A stretch of 64,000 nt of DNA from Paenibacillus uliginis N3/975 (lineage in GTDB: Bacteria; Bacillota; Bacilli; Paenibacillales; Paenibacillaceae), in assembly GCF_900177425.1 (NCBI RefSeq), contig NZ_LT840184.1, forward strand, positions 5,479,189-5,543,188, read 5' to 3'. Shown here in pieces: positions 1-7,861 of the stretch (position 1 is the first letter of the stretch; the number at the start of each line of letters is the position of its first letter). The position numbers were made by a program, and so were the translations under genes. A model generated the notes under the pieces. It made no database searches, was not told where the DNA came from, and saw only the letters and a list, made by a program, of their open reading frames with translations.

Positions 1-533
1 CCTTCAAACGGCCGCCTGCTTAAGCGCGCAGTTAAGGAGATCGCTCCGGGTTCTGATGCCGTTAACCGGACCACAAGCACATGATTTATGGCGCTGGAGA
101 ATATTTCTCGGTTATACTGAACTTCCCCAATTTTATACGTTACCGATGCAACACCATTCCTCAGGTTTAATTCCCGCCGATAATCCGAACTGTCCCGCAG
201 TCGATAATCGAACTGAAGCCTCAAGTCACCTAGCGGTTGATATGGCCCAAAATACTGCGGTATATTCGTGAGATGCAGAAGCGCCATTCTCTCCGCTTCC
301 TGGGGTTCACCTTCACGAAGCAGCTTTCTGAGTTCCTCCACCGTTCCAGGAGCTGCCGGATTATCGCACCCTCTCGGTCCGCCGTACCAGACCGAATCTT
401 CATTTAGCCCGATTCGTTCGGCTGATACATCTCCAAAAACCATCGCGCCTAGTCTTCCATTACCAAGCGGAAAGGCTTCCGTCCAGACACGGGCAGGTTG
501 TTTTTCTATCAGCTTGCAAGTTTCGTTTGTCAT
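1..533 (-). CDS. GH95 family alpha-L-fucosidase-like glycosidase, N-terminal part (cut by window edge)
   Basis: Reading leftward from an ATG at 531-533, about 177 codons are open to base 1, so the gene continues outside the window. The start has an AGGAG seven bases upstream and no signal peptide, so the product is probably cytoplasmic. Residues 22-31 (PLGNGRLGAM) and 44-52 (NEDSVWYGG) are the hallmark of the N-terminal domain of GH95 enzymes, which release fucose (or related L-galactose) from oligosaccharides. It faces the same way as the importer and lyase genes to its right but lies beyond their terminator at 615-659, so it probably has its own promoter. The family call is firm; the sugar released is inferred. 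Confidence 0.8.
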   Translation of the reverse strand, partial: MTNETCKLIEKQPARVWTEAFPLGNGRLGAMVFGDVSAERIGLNEDSVWYGGPRGCDNPAAPGTVEELRKLLREGEPQEAERMALLHLTNIPQYFGPYQPLGDLRLQFDYRLRDSSDYRRELNLRNGVASVTYKIGEVQYNREIFSSAINHVLVVRLTASEPGAISLTARLSRRPFE

Positions 534-614
534 CGTCCTACTCCTAAAAATCAATCATTTTTTCGCTGTTCAAATCGTTCGGTTCTACAAAATTCGTCCA
601 TTAGATAGAATAAA

Positions 615-659
615 AAGAGCTGTCTCTCGTGGCCGGTACGATCCATAGAGACAGCTCTT
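615..659 (-). terminator. Rho-independent terminator of the sugar ABC transporter operon
   Basis: A 12-13 bp near-perfect stem (arms 615-627 and 647-659) is followed on the minus strand by CTTTTTATT. It lies downstream of the solute-binding protein gene and upstream of the GH95 start. Confidence 0.75.
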
Positions 660-697
660 CATAAGCAGACGATTGTGTTTCTCCTCGTTCCCCGACA

Positions 698-890
698 CTT
701 TAAGAGGTTGTTCAAAAAGTCCGCTTTTGATCACGAAGTGAATCAGGAAGTGGGCTCGGCATCGAATCTTGAATTCAGCCGGTCCTTCCGGTGCTCACGT
801 ACCCAAAACGTACGCTCCGCTCCTCAGTCCCTAGCTTCATCCAACCTTCTCGGTGCTGATAACCGACCTTTTTGAACACGCACTTTAAGA
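698..890. repeat. MITE-like non-coding element with imperfect inverted ends
   Basis: Both ends carry GTTCAAAAAG next to an ACTTTA block in opposite orientation (about 699-720 and 866-887). The interior has no convincing reading frame. It lies between the binding-protein stop and the operon terminator, so it would be transcribed as part of the operon's 3' UTR. No second copy occurs in this window; that it is an interspersed family is inferred. Confidence 0.45.
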
Positions 891-937
891 TAAATCTCAA
901 AGCCCGTTGCGTAACCAGGATAGAGTGACTATCCTGC

Positions 938-2329
938 CTATTTGATTACACCTTTTTTATTGATGACTTTTGTTGCCTCATCAACCATCCATTTCTGTAC
1001 ATCATCGATCGATTCATTATTCAGCATATATCTGCTGAAGCCGTCCTCGATCACTTTGGTCAATTCCGATGAGGCCGTGGTCATGACCTGTGCAGCATCA
1101 AGATATTGGATTGCATCGTCAAACAGTGTGTATTTAAGAGAATCCATATCATACATATCTTCATTTCCAGCAACCAGCTTTGTTAACAGAGCTTCGTTAT
1201 TGGCTTTTTTATAACCCGAGAATTCTGGTCTATTGTCCGAATCTGCTGTTGTCATAAATCTCATAAGCTTGAAGGATGCTTCCTTGTTTTCAGAGTTAGC
1301 GCCCATTACCAACTGGCCACCACTTGTGAAATATTTGCCTTCGTAATCTTTAGGTTCCGATCCTTTCGGAGGCACCGGTACCGGAGCGAAAGCTGTTTTG
1401 AAATCGTGTGGATACTGCTCGGTATTGCCCGGGTCAGCGATTGTCCAGTTACCTGTCAGAATCATAGCTGCTTCCTCATTGAAAAATTCGGTGCGATAGT
1501 TCAGCTTTGCAGCGAGAACATCCGAGAAAGGTTTAGCTGATTTGTCCTCCGACTCCATACCCTTGCGAAGCTGGAAGAAGTATTTGTAGGTTGGATCGGA
1601 CAGAATCGTTGTTCCGTCATCATACAGGAATGGATCTTTCATCATCGTTTGCGCCGGAGCGTTTGAATAAAGCTCCCAAGTATGGAAGTACGTACCGTAA
1701 CGTTTGTCAATGCCTTCACCTTTATTCAGCTTCTTGGCATATTCCCGGTAGTCATCCCATGTCCATCCGAACTTTGGAACTTCTAATCCCACTTCGTCAA
1801 GAGCATCCTTGTTGAGCATCACGTAGTTGAAACTCTTTGTATACTGCATACCGTAATAATTGTTATCAATCTTTGGGTTAACGAAATATTCGTCCTCGGG
1901 GACGATATTTTCCTTTTCATAGAATTCATTAAGTGGTGCCAGCGCTCCCCGAGTCGCCCGTTCAAGTACAGATCCCAAGCTTGGTATTTGTACAACATCG
2001 ATCGCTTCACCGGAAGAAATGAGAAAATCGAGTTTTTTCATCATTTCCACAGAATCGCCGGGAACAAGTACCACATGCTCTACCTTGATATCTGGATTTT
2101 GATCCATAAATTCCTGCAGCATGGCATCCGTGCCTACCGACTGAGCTTCGTTATCCCAGTTATAATACTTGACGGTGACTTGCTTTCCGGTCTCGGCGCT
2201 GCCTTCATTTGCCCCGGAGCTGTCATTCGACGATGAACCTCCGGACTTTCCACAGCCGGTGAGCACCAAGGAGACGGCCAGAATCATTCCGAGTAATACA
2301 GACAATCTTTGCTTGACCTTTTGTTTCAT
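938..2329 (-). CDS. Sugar ABC transporter substrate-binding lipoprotein (family 1 solute-binding)
   Basis: 463 residues. A lipoprotein signal peptide runs to a lipobox ending LTGC near residue 26, followed by a Gly/Ser-rich linker. The remainder has the length and pattern of MalE/UgpB-type extracellular sugar-binding proteins, including a late ILTGNWTI segment. It would be tethered outside the membrane and deliver oligosaccharides to the two permeases encoded just upstream. No ATPase gene is present, as is usual for these importers, which share an MsmK/MalK-type ATPase encoded elsewhere. It has its own promoter region with GTCAAAA boxes (2381-2444), which would allow higher expression than the permeases. 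The ligand is inferred to be the uronic-acid oligosaccharides of this locus. Confidence 0.85.
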   Translation of the reverse strand: MKQKVKQRLSVLLGMILAVSLVLTGCGKSGGSSSNDSSGANEGSAETGKQVTVKYYNWDNEAQSVGTDAMLQEFMDQNPDIKVEHVVLVPGDSVEMMKKLDFLISSGEAIDVVQIPSLGSVLERATRGALAPLNEFYEKENIVPEDEYFVNPKIDNNYYGMQYTKSFNYVMLNKDALDEVGLEVPKFGWTWDDYREYAKKLNKGEGIDKRYGTYFHTWELYSNAPAQTMMKDPFLYDDGTTILSDPTYKYFFQLRKGMESEDKSAKPFSDVLAAKLNYRTEFFNEEAAMILTGNWTIADPGNTEQYPHDFKTAFAPVPVPPKGSEPKDYEGKYFTSGGQLVMGANSENKEASFKLMRFMTTADSDNRPEFSGYKKANNEALLTKLVAGNEDMYDMDSLKYTLFDDAIQYLDAAQVMTTASSELTKVIEDGFSRYMLNNESIDDVQKWMVDEATKVINKKGVIK

Positions 2330-2380
2330 TTTACTTCCCCCTGCACTTAATATTTAGGTGTAGTGCTGTATTCACTGTTC

Positions 2381-2444
2381 ATTATAGGCGGCCGCTTTAC
2401 TGGTCAAGTGCAAAATTTTGATATTGTATGATTACTTTTTTGAC
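2381..2444 (-). promoter_or_regulatory. Promoter with tandem GTCAAAA-type activator boxes, binding-protein gene
   Basis: On the minus strand GTCAAAA (2444-2438) is followed 22 bp later by ATCAAAA (2422-2416), then TATAAT (2386-2381) after 29 bp. A TTGACC lies between, 15 bp from the -10. The same arrangement recurs at 4278-4344, 11175-11238 and 15509-15572. Confidence 0.6.
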
Positions 2445-2465
2445 TTTTTCAAAAAGAAAGTATGA

Positions 2466-3302
2466 TCAACCCTTCACGCCGCCCAGGGCAATCCCGTTAA
2501 TTACCTGCTTTTGCAAAGCGATAAACACGATCACAAGCGGTATAATCGCCGACACCGCCGCTGTCATCATAATCGCATAGTTGTTCGTGTAATCGTCCCG
2601 GAACAGCGTCATGCCGAGCGGAATGGTGTACAGATCCTTGTCCAACAGGAAGATGAGCGGATTCTGATAATCGTTCCATGTCCAGATGAATTTAATGATG
2701 GCTACCGTAGCCAGCACCGGTTTGCATAGCGGAACCATGATGGACGAGAATATCCGCAAATGACCCGCGCCATCGATTTTGGATGCTTCCATATACTCAT
2801 CGCTGATCCCAATCATAAACTGCCGCAGCAGGAACGTGAAGTAAATCGAGAACATGCTCATGAATATGATTGCGGCATGGGTATTATAGAGACCGAACCA
2901 GCGAACCAACAGAAAGCGCGGGATCAGCGTGGCCTGATCGGGAATGATCATGAAGGAGAGCAGGGCCACAAACACCAGATCACGCCCTTTAAATTTAATC
3001 TTGGTCAGCGAGTACGCCGCCATGGACGAAACGAGCAGCGTGATGCAGGTCGTAATAATGGCTATTTTAAATGAATTGAAGTAAAAATCGGTAAAAGGAA
3101 CCCTTCCCATCCAGACCATCTTGAAATTATACGCCACATTAATCTTCTCGGGTATCCATTGAATCGGAAAACGCATAACATCTTTCTCGTATTTGAAGGC
3201 TGCTGAAATCATCCAGATCAGCGGAATCAGGAAAACGATAGACAACGCTCCCATAAAACCGGTTGTGATCAATTTGGACATATTTTTTCTAATCCATTGC
3301 AT
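2466..3302 (-). CDS. Carbohydrate ABC transporter permease, MalG/UgpE type
   Basis: 278 residues with about six hydrophobic segments and the EAA loop typical of the inner-membrane subunit (EASKIDGAGHLRIFSSIMVP, around residues 173-192), which docks to the ATPase. It is the second permease of the operon, 15 bp after the MalF-type gene, and ends with the short GVKG tail common in this family. With the partner permease it would form the channel for oligosaccharides bound by the downstream lipoprotein. Confidence 0.88.
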   Translation of the reverse strand: MQWIRKNMSKLITTGFMGALSIVFLIPLIWMISAAFKYEKDVMRFPIQWIPEKINVAYNFKMVWMGRVPFTDFYFNSFKIAIITTCITLLVSSMAAYSLTKIKFKGRDLVFVALLSFMIIPDQATLIPRFLLVRWFGLYNTHAAIIFMSMFSIYFTFLLRQFMIGISDEYMEASKIDGAGHLRIFSSIMVPLCKPVLATVAIIKFIWTWNDYQNPLIFLLDKDLYTIPLGMTLFRDDYTNNYAIMMTAAVSAIIPLVIVFIALQKQVINGIALGGVKG

Positions 3303-3317
3303 CTTTACATCCCCCTC

Positions 3318-4247
3318 CTATTCTTCATTTCTAAATTTCCAGGTGACTGCGGTAATCAAGCCGATAATAGCGAACAGCAGCCAGGAGATGGCCGAAGCGT
3401 AGCCCATATTGTAATATTTAAATCCTTCCTCATAAATCCGGAATACGAGCACGGTTGAAGAATTGTTCGGTCCGCCTTCGGTCAAAAAGGCAATGACGTC
3501 AAACACTTTAAACGATCCGATCAGCATGGTGATAAGGAGAAAGAAAGTCGTCGGACGAAGCATCGGTACCGTGATGGAGAAAAACTTTTTCATCACGCCG
3601 GCGCCATCAATTTCAGCTGCTTCGTAAATTTCATTCGAAATATTCGTCAGACCAGCCATATAGATAATGATAGTGTAGCCCAGAGCGGCCCATGAACTGA
3701 TAATAGCAATCGACAGAAGCGATGTTTTTGGATCTACCAGCCATTTAGGAGGATTGGACAGCCCTAAATCCATCAGAAACTGGTTAATCGGTCCCAGAGA
3801 CGGGTGAAATAAAGCGCTCCATACCGCAGCAATCGCGATAATGGAAGAAATATAGGGGATAAAAAATGCGACTTTGAAATAATCTTTAAAAAACACACTG
3901 TTATGAATCAATGTCGCCAGCACCAGAGCAATCGCAATCGGAATAGGAACCGTCAGAATCATATAAATCACATTGTTCTTCAGTGCCTGAATAATGGTAG
4001 GATCCTGGAACATTTGGATATAGTTATCCAACCCTGTAAACTTGATTCCTTCAACGCCTGACAGAAGGTCCCAATCGGAAAAACTCAAATAAAGAGAAAA
4101 TCCAAGCGCAAACACGTTAAGAAATAGCATCCCGATAATCTCCGGGGCCAGAAACAGCCACCCGGTCAAAGCTTCTTTCTTCTGCGGAGTCCAAAATTTT
4201 CGCGGTTCACGCTGACTCTTTGGTACAGATTGTTTTATACTCTCCAC
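3318..4247 (-). CDS. Carbohydrate ABC transporter permease, MalF/UgpA type
   Basis: 309 residues with a cytoplasmic, Lys/Arg-rich N-terminus, six predicted membrane spans and the EAA motif EAAEIDGAGVMKKFF (around residues 209-223). It is the first gene of the importer operon, with its own promoter and tandem activator boxes at 4278-4344. Order and spacing (permease F, permease G, binding protein) are those of a CUT1 sugar importer without a local ATPase. Confidence 0.88.
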   Translation of the reverse strand: MESIKQSVPKSQREPRKFWTPQKKEALTGWLFLAPEIIGMLFLNVFALGFSLYLSFSDWDLLSGVEGIKFTGLDNYIQMFQDPTIIQALKNNVIYMILTVPIPIAIALVLATLIHNSVFFKDYFKVAFFIPYISSIIAIAAVWSALFHPSLGPINQFLMDLGLSNPPKWLVDPKTSLLSIAIISSWAALGYTIIIYMAGLTNISNEIYEAAEIDGAGVMKKFFSITVPMLRPTTFFLLITMLIGSFKVFDVIAFLTEGGPNNSSTVLVFRIYEEGFKYYNMGYASAISWLLFAIIGLITAVTWKFRNEE

Positions 4248-4277
4248 GTTGTATCACCTCGGCAAATTAAATATGTC

Positions 4278-4344
4278 ATTATAATAATTCATCCTCCCGC
4301 GGCATGAAGGAGAGATTATGACCAGCGACGTGCACGATTTTGAC
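4278..4344 (-). promoter_or_regulatory. Promoter with tandem GTCAAAA-type boxes, permease operon
   Basis: GTCAAAA (4344-4338) and GTCATAA (4322-4316) are spaced exactly 22 bp. A TATAAT -10 lies at 4283-4278, 32 bp after the proximal box. No good -35 is visible, as expected for an activator-dependent promoter. The divergent end of the kinase/regulator operon is on its left. Confidence 0.65.
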
Positions 4345-4408
4345 CTTTATTCGTATGTGTATAATAGCGAGGAACCGGTGACTGACGTCGATGCCGGATG
4401 TATTTAAC

Positions 4409-4444
4409 AAACAAATCCAGCGCCTGCAGGCACTGGATTTGTTT
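4409..4444 (-). terminator. Stem-loop terminator after the response regulator gene
   Basis: A 12 bp stem (4409-4420 with 4433-4444, AAACAAATCCAG and its complement) lies 36 bp past the regulator stop, with TTTGTTTGTT on the minus strand. It separates kinase/regulator transcription from the importer promoter. Confidence 0.55.
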
Positions 4445-4479
4445 ATTGCAAATATTGGATTGTTTTTATCTGGAGAGAA

Positions 4480-6066
4480 TCATTTGCGTGCCAAATGTCT
4501 GGCCTTGTACTCGCTTGGCGTAGATCCCACATATTTTTTAAACACTTTGGAGAAATACGTTCTATCTGAATAGCCCAATCCAACCGCAAGTGATTCTAAA
4601 TTCTGGTTGGACATTTTCATCATGTTCGTAGCTACCTTCATCTTATACTGGTGCACATAGTCCGTAAAAGTCAGGCCGGTCATCCGCTTGAAATAACGTG
4701 AAAAATAGCTCGGATTCAGAAACAGATAGCGCGCCATATCGATTGAGGTAATATTATCGGCAAGGTGCTGGTCGATAAATTGCTGGATGACCTGAAGCTT
4801 GGGCTCCTGTACCGTGGTTACCGCTCCCTTATGCCGGCTTTTCATGGCCAGCATAAATTTTCTTTCCACCAGCTCCATCGTATCCTCTAGCGTCCGGGTC
4901 AGAGCGAGATAGGCGAACAGATCCTCATCGAATTTCAGACTAGAAAAAATCAGCTCAATGCCGCGGAGCATAGAAGACAACTCCCGGACAAAGTCGTCCG
5001 GAATGATAGACATCTCTCTAGCAATCCTGATGATTTCCTGCAGAATTCCGCTGATGCCTTCCAAATCATCTCGGATGACTGCCCGTTCCAATTCCGAAAC
5101 ATAGCCATCCAGAAACCCCTTCGGAGCAGGTTGAAACATTTGCGATGTAATATGCAACGTATCAGAATCAATATAATCGGTATTCTCGTAAAACTCGCAC
5201 TTGTCCTGAACCATTTTTTGAAATACCGGGCCGATGGTGTCTAGCTCCACTTTGTCCGTAACCTTAATAACACTCGGTTGAATCTTAAGGAAATGGGAGC
5301 ACTTAAAACGCAGCTGCTGCAAATAATTATGAAGATGCAGATTGGCGTTTTGCGCAAGATTAACCCGGAAATTATACATAATTACAATATTCTCCTGCTC
5401 AAGAAAAGGGGTTATCCCTTCGCTCGATTCGGACAGTTCCAAGGCAATGTTGTAGATGGCATATAAGATCAGCGGATATTCACTCTGCTTGTAACGGTTG
5501 TCGAAGCTGGAAAAATGAATGCTGACAATCCCCAACATAAACCACGGATAGGTCCAGGATATGCCGATTTGTCCCGCATAGGCCACCGTTGTCTCGGACG
5601 GGGCTCCGTCAATTACTCTTTGCAGCAGATCCTTCCGGAAAAGAATGCTGTTACAGCGCGCGGTCTCACGGTTAATCAACCCGACCCTTGATTTCAGCAA
5701 TCGTACCGATTTGCCTAAACTTTGTGCTAATTGCTCTGCCGTAAGCTGGTCCTTGATCAAATAATCGTCGGCCTTCAGCTTGACCGCCTGCTGTGCATAT
5801 TGGAAATCCTCATGACATGTCAGAAAGATCACCCTTATATCCGGTTTCATGCTGATAAATCGATCAGCCAGCTCAATGCCATTTGTTTGCGGCAGACCGA
5901 TGTCTGTAATGACGATGTCAGGCTGCACTTCTTCAAACATATGTAGCGCCTTAGCGCTTGAATAGGTACTACCGACAATTTGCAAATGATGGGCTTCCCA
6001 GTCAATCATTTGCCGCAGCACTTTGAGCATGGGGACATCATCGTCAATGAGCATCACTCTAAACAT
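4480..6066 (-). CDS. YesN-type response regulator, receiver plus AraC DNA-binding domain
   Basis: 528 residues. The N-terminal receiver (about 1-120) has the acidic pocket D8/D9, phospho-acceptor D55 in VITDIGLP and a conserved Lys near 105. A long middle region follows, and the last 100 residues are an AraC-type double helix-turn-helix (SIDMARYLFLNPSYFSRYFK, then AVGLGYSDRTYFSKVFKKY). Its start overlaps the end of the kinase gene by 13 bp, which marks a cognate pair. AraC-type dimers typically bind direct repeats about two helical turns apart, so the 20-22 bp spaced GTCAAAA boxes before four units of this locus are its likely targets; that link is inferred. Confidence 0.9.
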   Translation of the reverse strand: MFRVMLIDDDVPMLKVLRQMIDWEAHHLQIVGSTYSSAKALHMFEEVQPDIVITDIGLPQTNGIELADRFISMKPDIRVIFLTCHEDFQYAQQAVKLKADDYLIKDQLTAEQLAQSLGKSVRLLKSRVGLINRETARCNSILFRKDLLQRVIDGAPSETTVAYAGQIGISWTYPWFMLGIVSIHFSSFDNRYKQSEYPLILYAIYNIALELSESSEGITPFLEQENIVIMYNFRVNLAQNANLHLHNYLQQLRFKCSHFLKIQPSVIKVTDKVELDTIGPVFQKMVQDKCEFYENTDYIDSDTLHITSQMFQPAPKGFLDGYVSELERAVIRDDLEGISGILQEIIRIAREMSIIPDDFVRELSSMLRGIELIFSSLKFDEDLFAYLALTRTLEDTMELVERKFMLAMKSRHKGAVTTVQEPKLQVIQQFIDQHLADNITSIDMARYLFLNPSYFSRYFKRMTGLTFTDYVHQYKMKVATNMMKMSNQNLESLAVGLGYSDRTYFSKVFKKYVGSTPSEYKARHLARK

Positions 6067-7811
6067 CTTAATTGTCCTCCCTCAGACGGAAAAACATGAT
6101 GGTTGTTGCCTGGAGGTAAATACAGAGATACGGACACCCCGCCCTGCCGCAGACTATGCAGGGATAAACCGGCTTCCTGCCCGTAGGTCAGCCTCAGCCT
6201 TTGAGCCACGTTGATTAACCCGACTCTTGTATAAGATCCATCCTGTTCATCATCCTTATGTAACAGCCTGTAGTTCAGCCCTGCCAGAATCTCTTCGTCC
6301 GCCCCACAGCCATTGTCAGAAATCTCAATCAGAATGCCTTCAGGGATAGTTCGTGAGCGAACGGAAATACGGGGCTTCGGATGATCGACCAGACCGTGGA
6401 CTATGGCATTCTCTACGAGCGGCTGTAAAATAAGTTTGGGAACGATAAGTTCTTCGGTTTCCGGAGCCAGATCGATTTCCAGTTCCAGTGGGATTTCATT
6501 TCGGATTTTCATAATATCGACGTAGTGGCCGAGCAGCTTGCACTCTTCCCGCAGGGTAGCCGGTTCATTGACCTTGAGATAAGCCCGGAGCAGACTCATT
6601 AGAGAATCGATAATTCCGCTGTGCAGCGTATCTTTAGATAGAATAAGGCTGCATTTAATCGAATTCAACGTATTGATCAAAAAATGAGGGCGAATCTGCA
6701 TAAACAGGGCTTCCAGCTCCATCACCCGCTTCTGTTCCTGCTCCTGCTCGATATCGTGAATCAGCCTCTGCAGTTGATCCAGCATCGTATTCAGCGTCTG
6801 TCCAAGCTCGGCGATATCATCCTTCCCCTTTACCTCCAGCCTCACGTCCAGATTACCCATTCCGAATTGGCGTACAACCCGCTGCAGCTTGAGAATCGGA
6901 CTATGCAATCTTTTGGCAATCAAGATAGAAGTAGCGGAGAAAACGATAAACAGCAAAAGTACCGCTACAATACCACTGTAAAAGGTTCGTGAGATTTGGC
7001 CAGACCATTCTTTCTCCGAGGCTTCATAAACAATCCGCCAGCTGGATTTCGCGATGGTTCTGGCTGTGCGAACGCTTCCATTTGCATCCGCGTTATGCGG
7101 GGCAAGCTCTGTATTGCCAGCGATAAATCCGCCAGCGGAATCAAAAAGCGCAACCTTGCCGAATTCGACCGGTTCGAGCAGTTTGGTGAAATACTTGTCG
7201 GAAATGGAGATAAGCAGCACCGCCACATGCTGATTCTCGCGACTGTCATAGATCACTCTGGCAATATAGTAGCTGCTGTTTTTGCCAGATCCGCTGTCAG
7301 CCATGCCTAGCCATTGCAGCCTTTCAGGTTCATGAAGATTAACACGTTTCATCAGTTTGTCCATGTTATTTTTGATTACAGTCAGATCCTCAATGCCGGA
7401 AGAAATCACAAAATTCTGCCGGTTGACCAAGTACATGCTGATGTTATTGTTCAGCGGCTTGGAGTTAATCAGGGAAAACACATTTTGCAAATGCGTAAAA
7501 AACATGTAATCCTGGTAATTTTCAAGCCGCTTTGTCTCCGCAAAAGCCTTCAGGTTAGAACGAACATTGGTATCGTTTACAATAAAATGAGAGGCAAATG
7601 TCACATCATCAACGGTTTTGTTCAGTTCATCTATCATGACATTCAAAAAGTTATCGTTACTGAGCTGCAACTTCTCCACCATCGTACCTCTGATCAGGAC
7701 AAAGGAGATGACTGAAACCGCAATCAACGGGATAAAAATAAGCAAAAGAAATGACAACTGGATTCTCTTGTAGTAAGTAAACTTGAACATGTTCTCCCGC
7801 GCCTTTCTCAT
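6054..7811 (-). CDS. YesM-type sensor histidine kinase
   Basis: 585 residues. One membrane span at about 17-40, an extracellular sensing domain to about 278, a second span 279-300, then HAMP (to about 355), the His_kinase domain with phospho-acceptor H376 in QIRPHFLINTLNSI, and a HATPase domain with LQPLVENAIVHG. The usual HFLYN reads HFLIN here. The gene lies 50 bp after the heparinase-like gene, so it could be co-transcribed with the degradation enzymes. It probably senses the extracellular sugar, directly or through the binding protein, and phosphorylates the adjacent regulator. An alternative start is Met8. Confidence 0.9.
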   Translation of the reverse strand: MRKARENMFKFTYYKRIQLSFLLLIFIPLIAVSVISFVLIRGTMVEKLQLSNDNFLNVMIDELNKTVDDVTFASHFIVNDTNVRSNLKAFAETKRLENYQDYMFFTHLQNVFSLINSKPLNNNISMYLVNRQNFVISSGIEDLTVIKNNMDKLMKRVNLHEPERLQWLGMADSGSGKNSSYYIARVIYDSRENQHVAVLLISISDKYFTKLLEPVEFGKVALFDSAGGFIAGNTELAPHNADANGSVRTARTIAKSSWRIVYEASEKEWSGQISRTFYSGIVAVLLLFIVFSATSILIAKRLHSPILKLQRVVRQFGMGNLDVRLEVKGKDDIAELGQTLNTMLDQLQRLIHDIEQEQEQKRVMELEALFMQIRPHFLINTLNSIKCSLILSKDTLHSGIIDSLMSLLRAYLKVNEPATLREECKLLGHYVDIMKIRNEIPLELEIDLAPETEELIVPKLILQPLVENAIVHGLVDHPKPRISVRSRTIPEGILIEISDNGCGADEEILAGLNYRLLHKDDEQDGSYTRVGLINVAQRLRLTYGQEAGLSLHSLRQGGVSVSLYLPPGNNHHVFPSEGGQLRCLE

Positions 7812-7861
7812 GCTATCATCTTTTCTTTTATTTTATCAGCCCGTCGTCCAATATTCATGCA

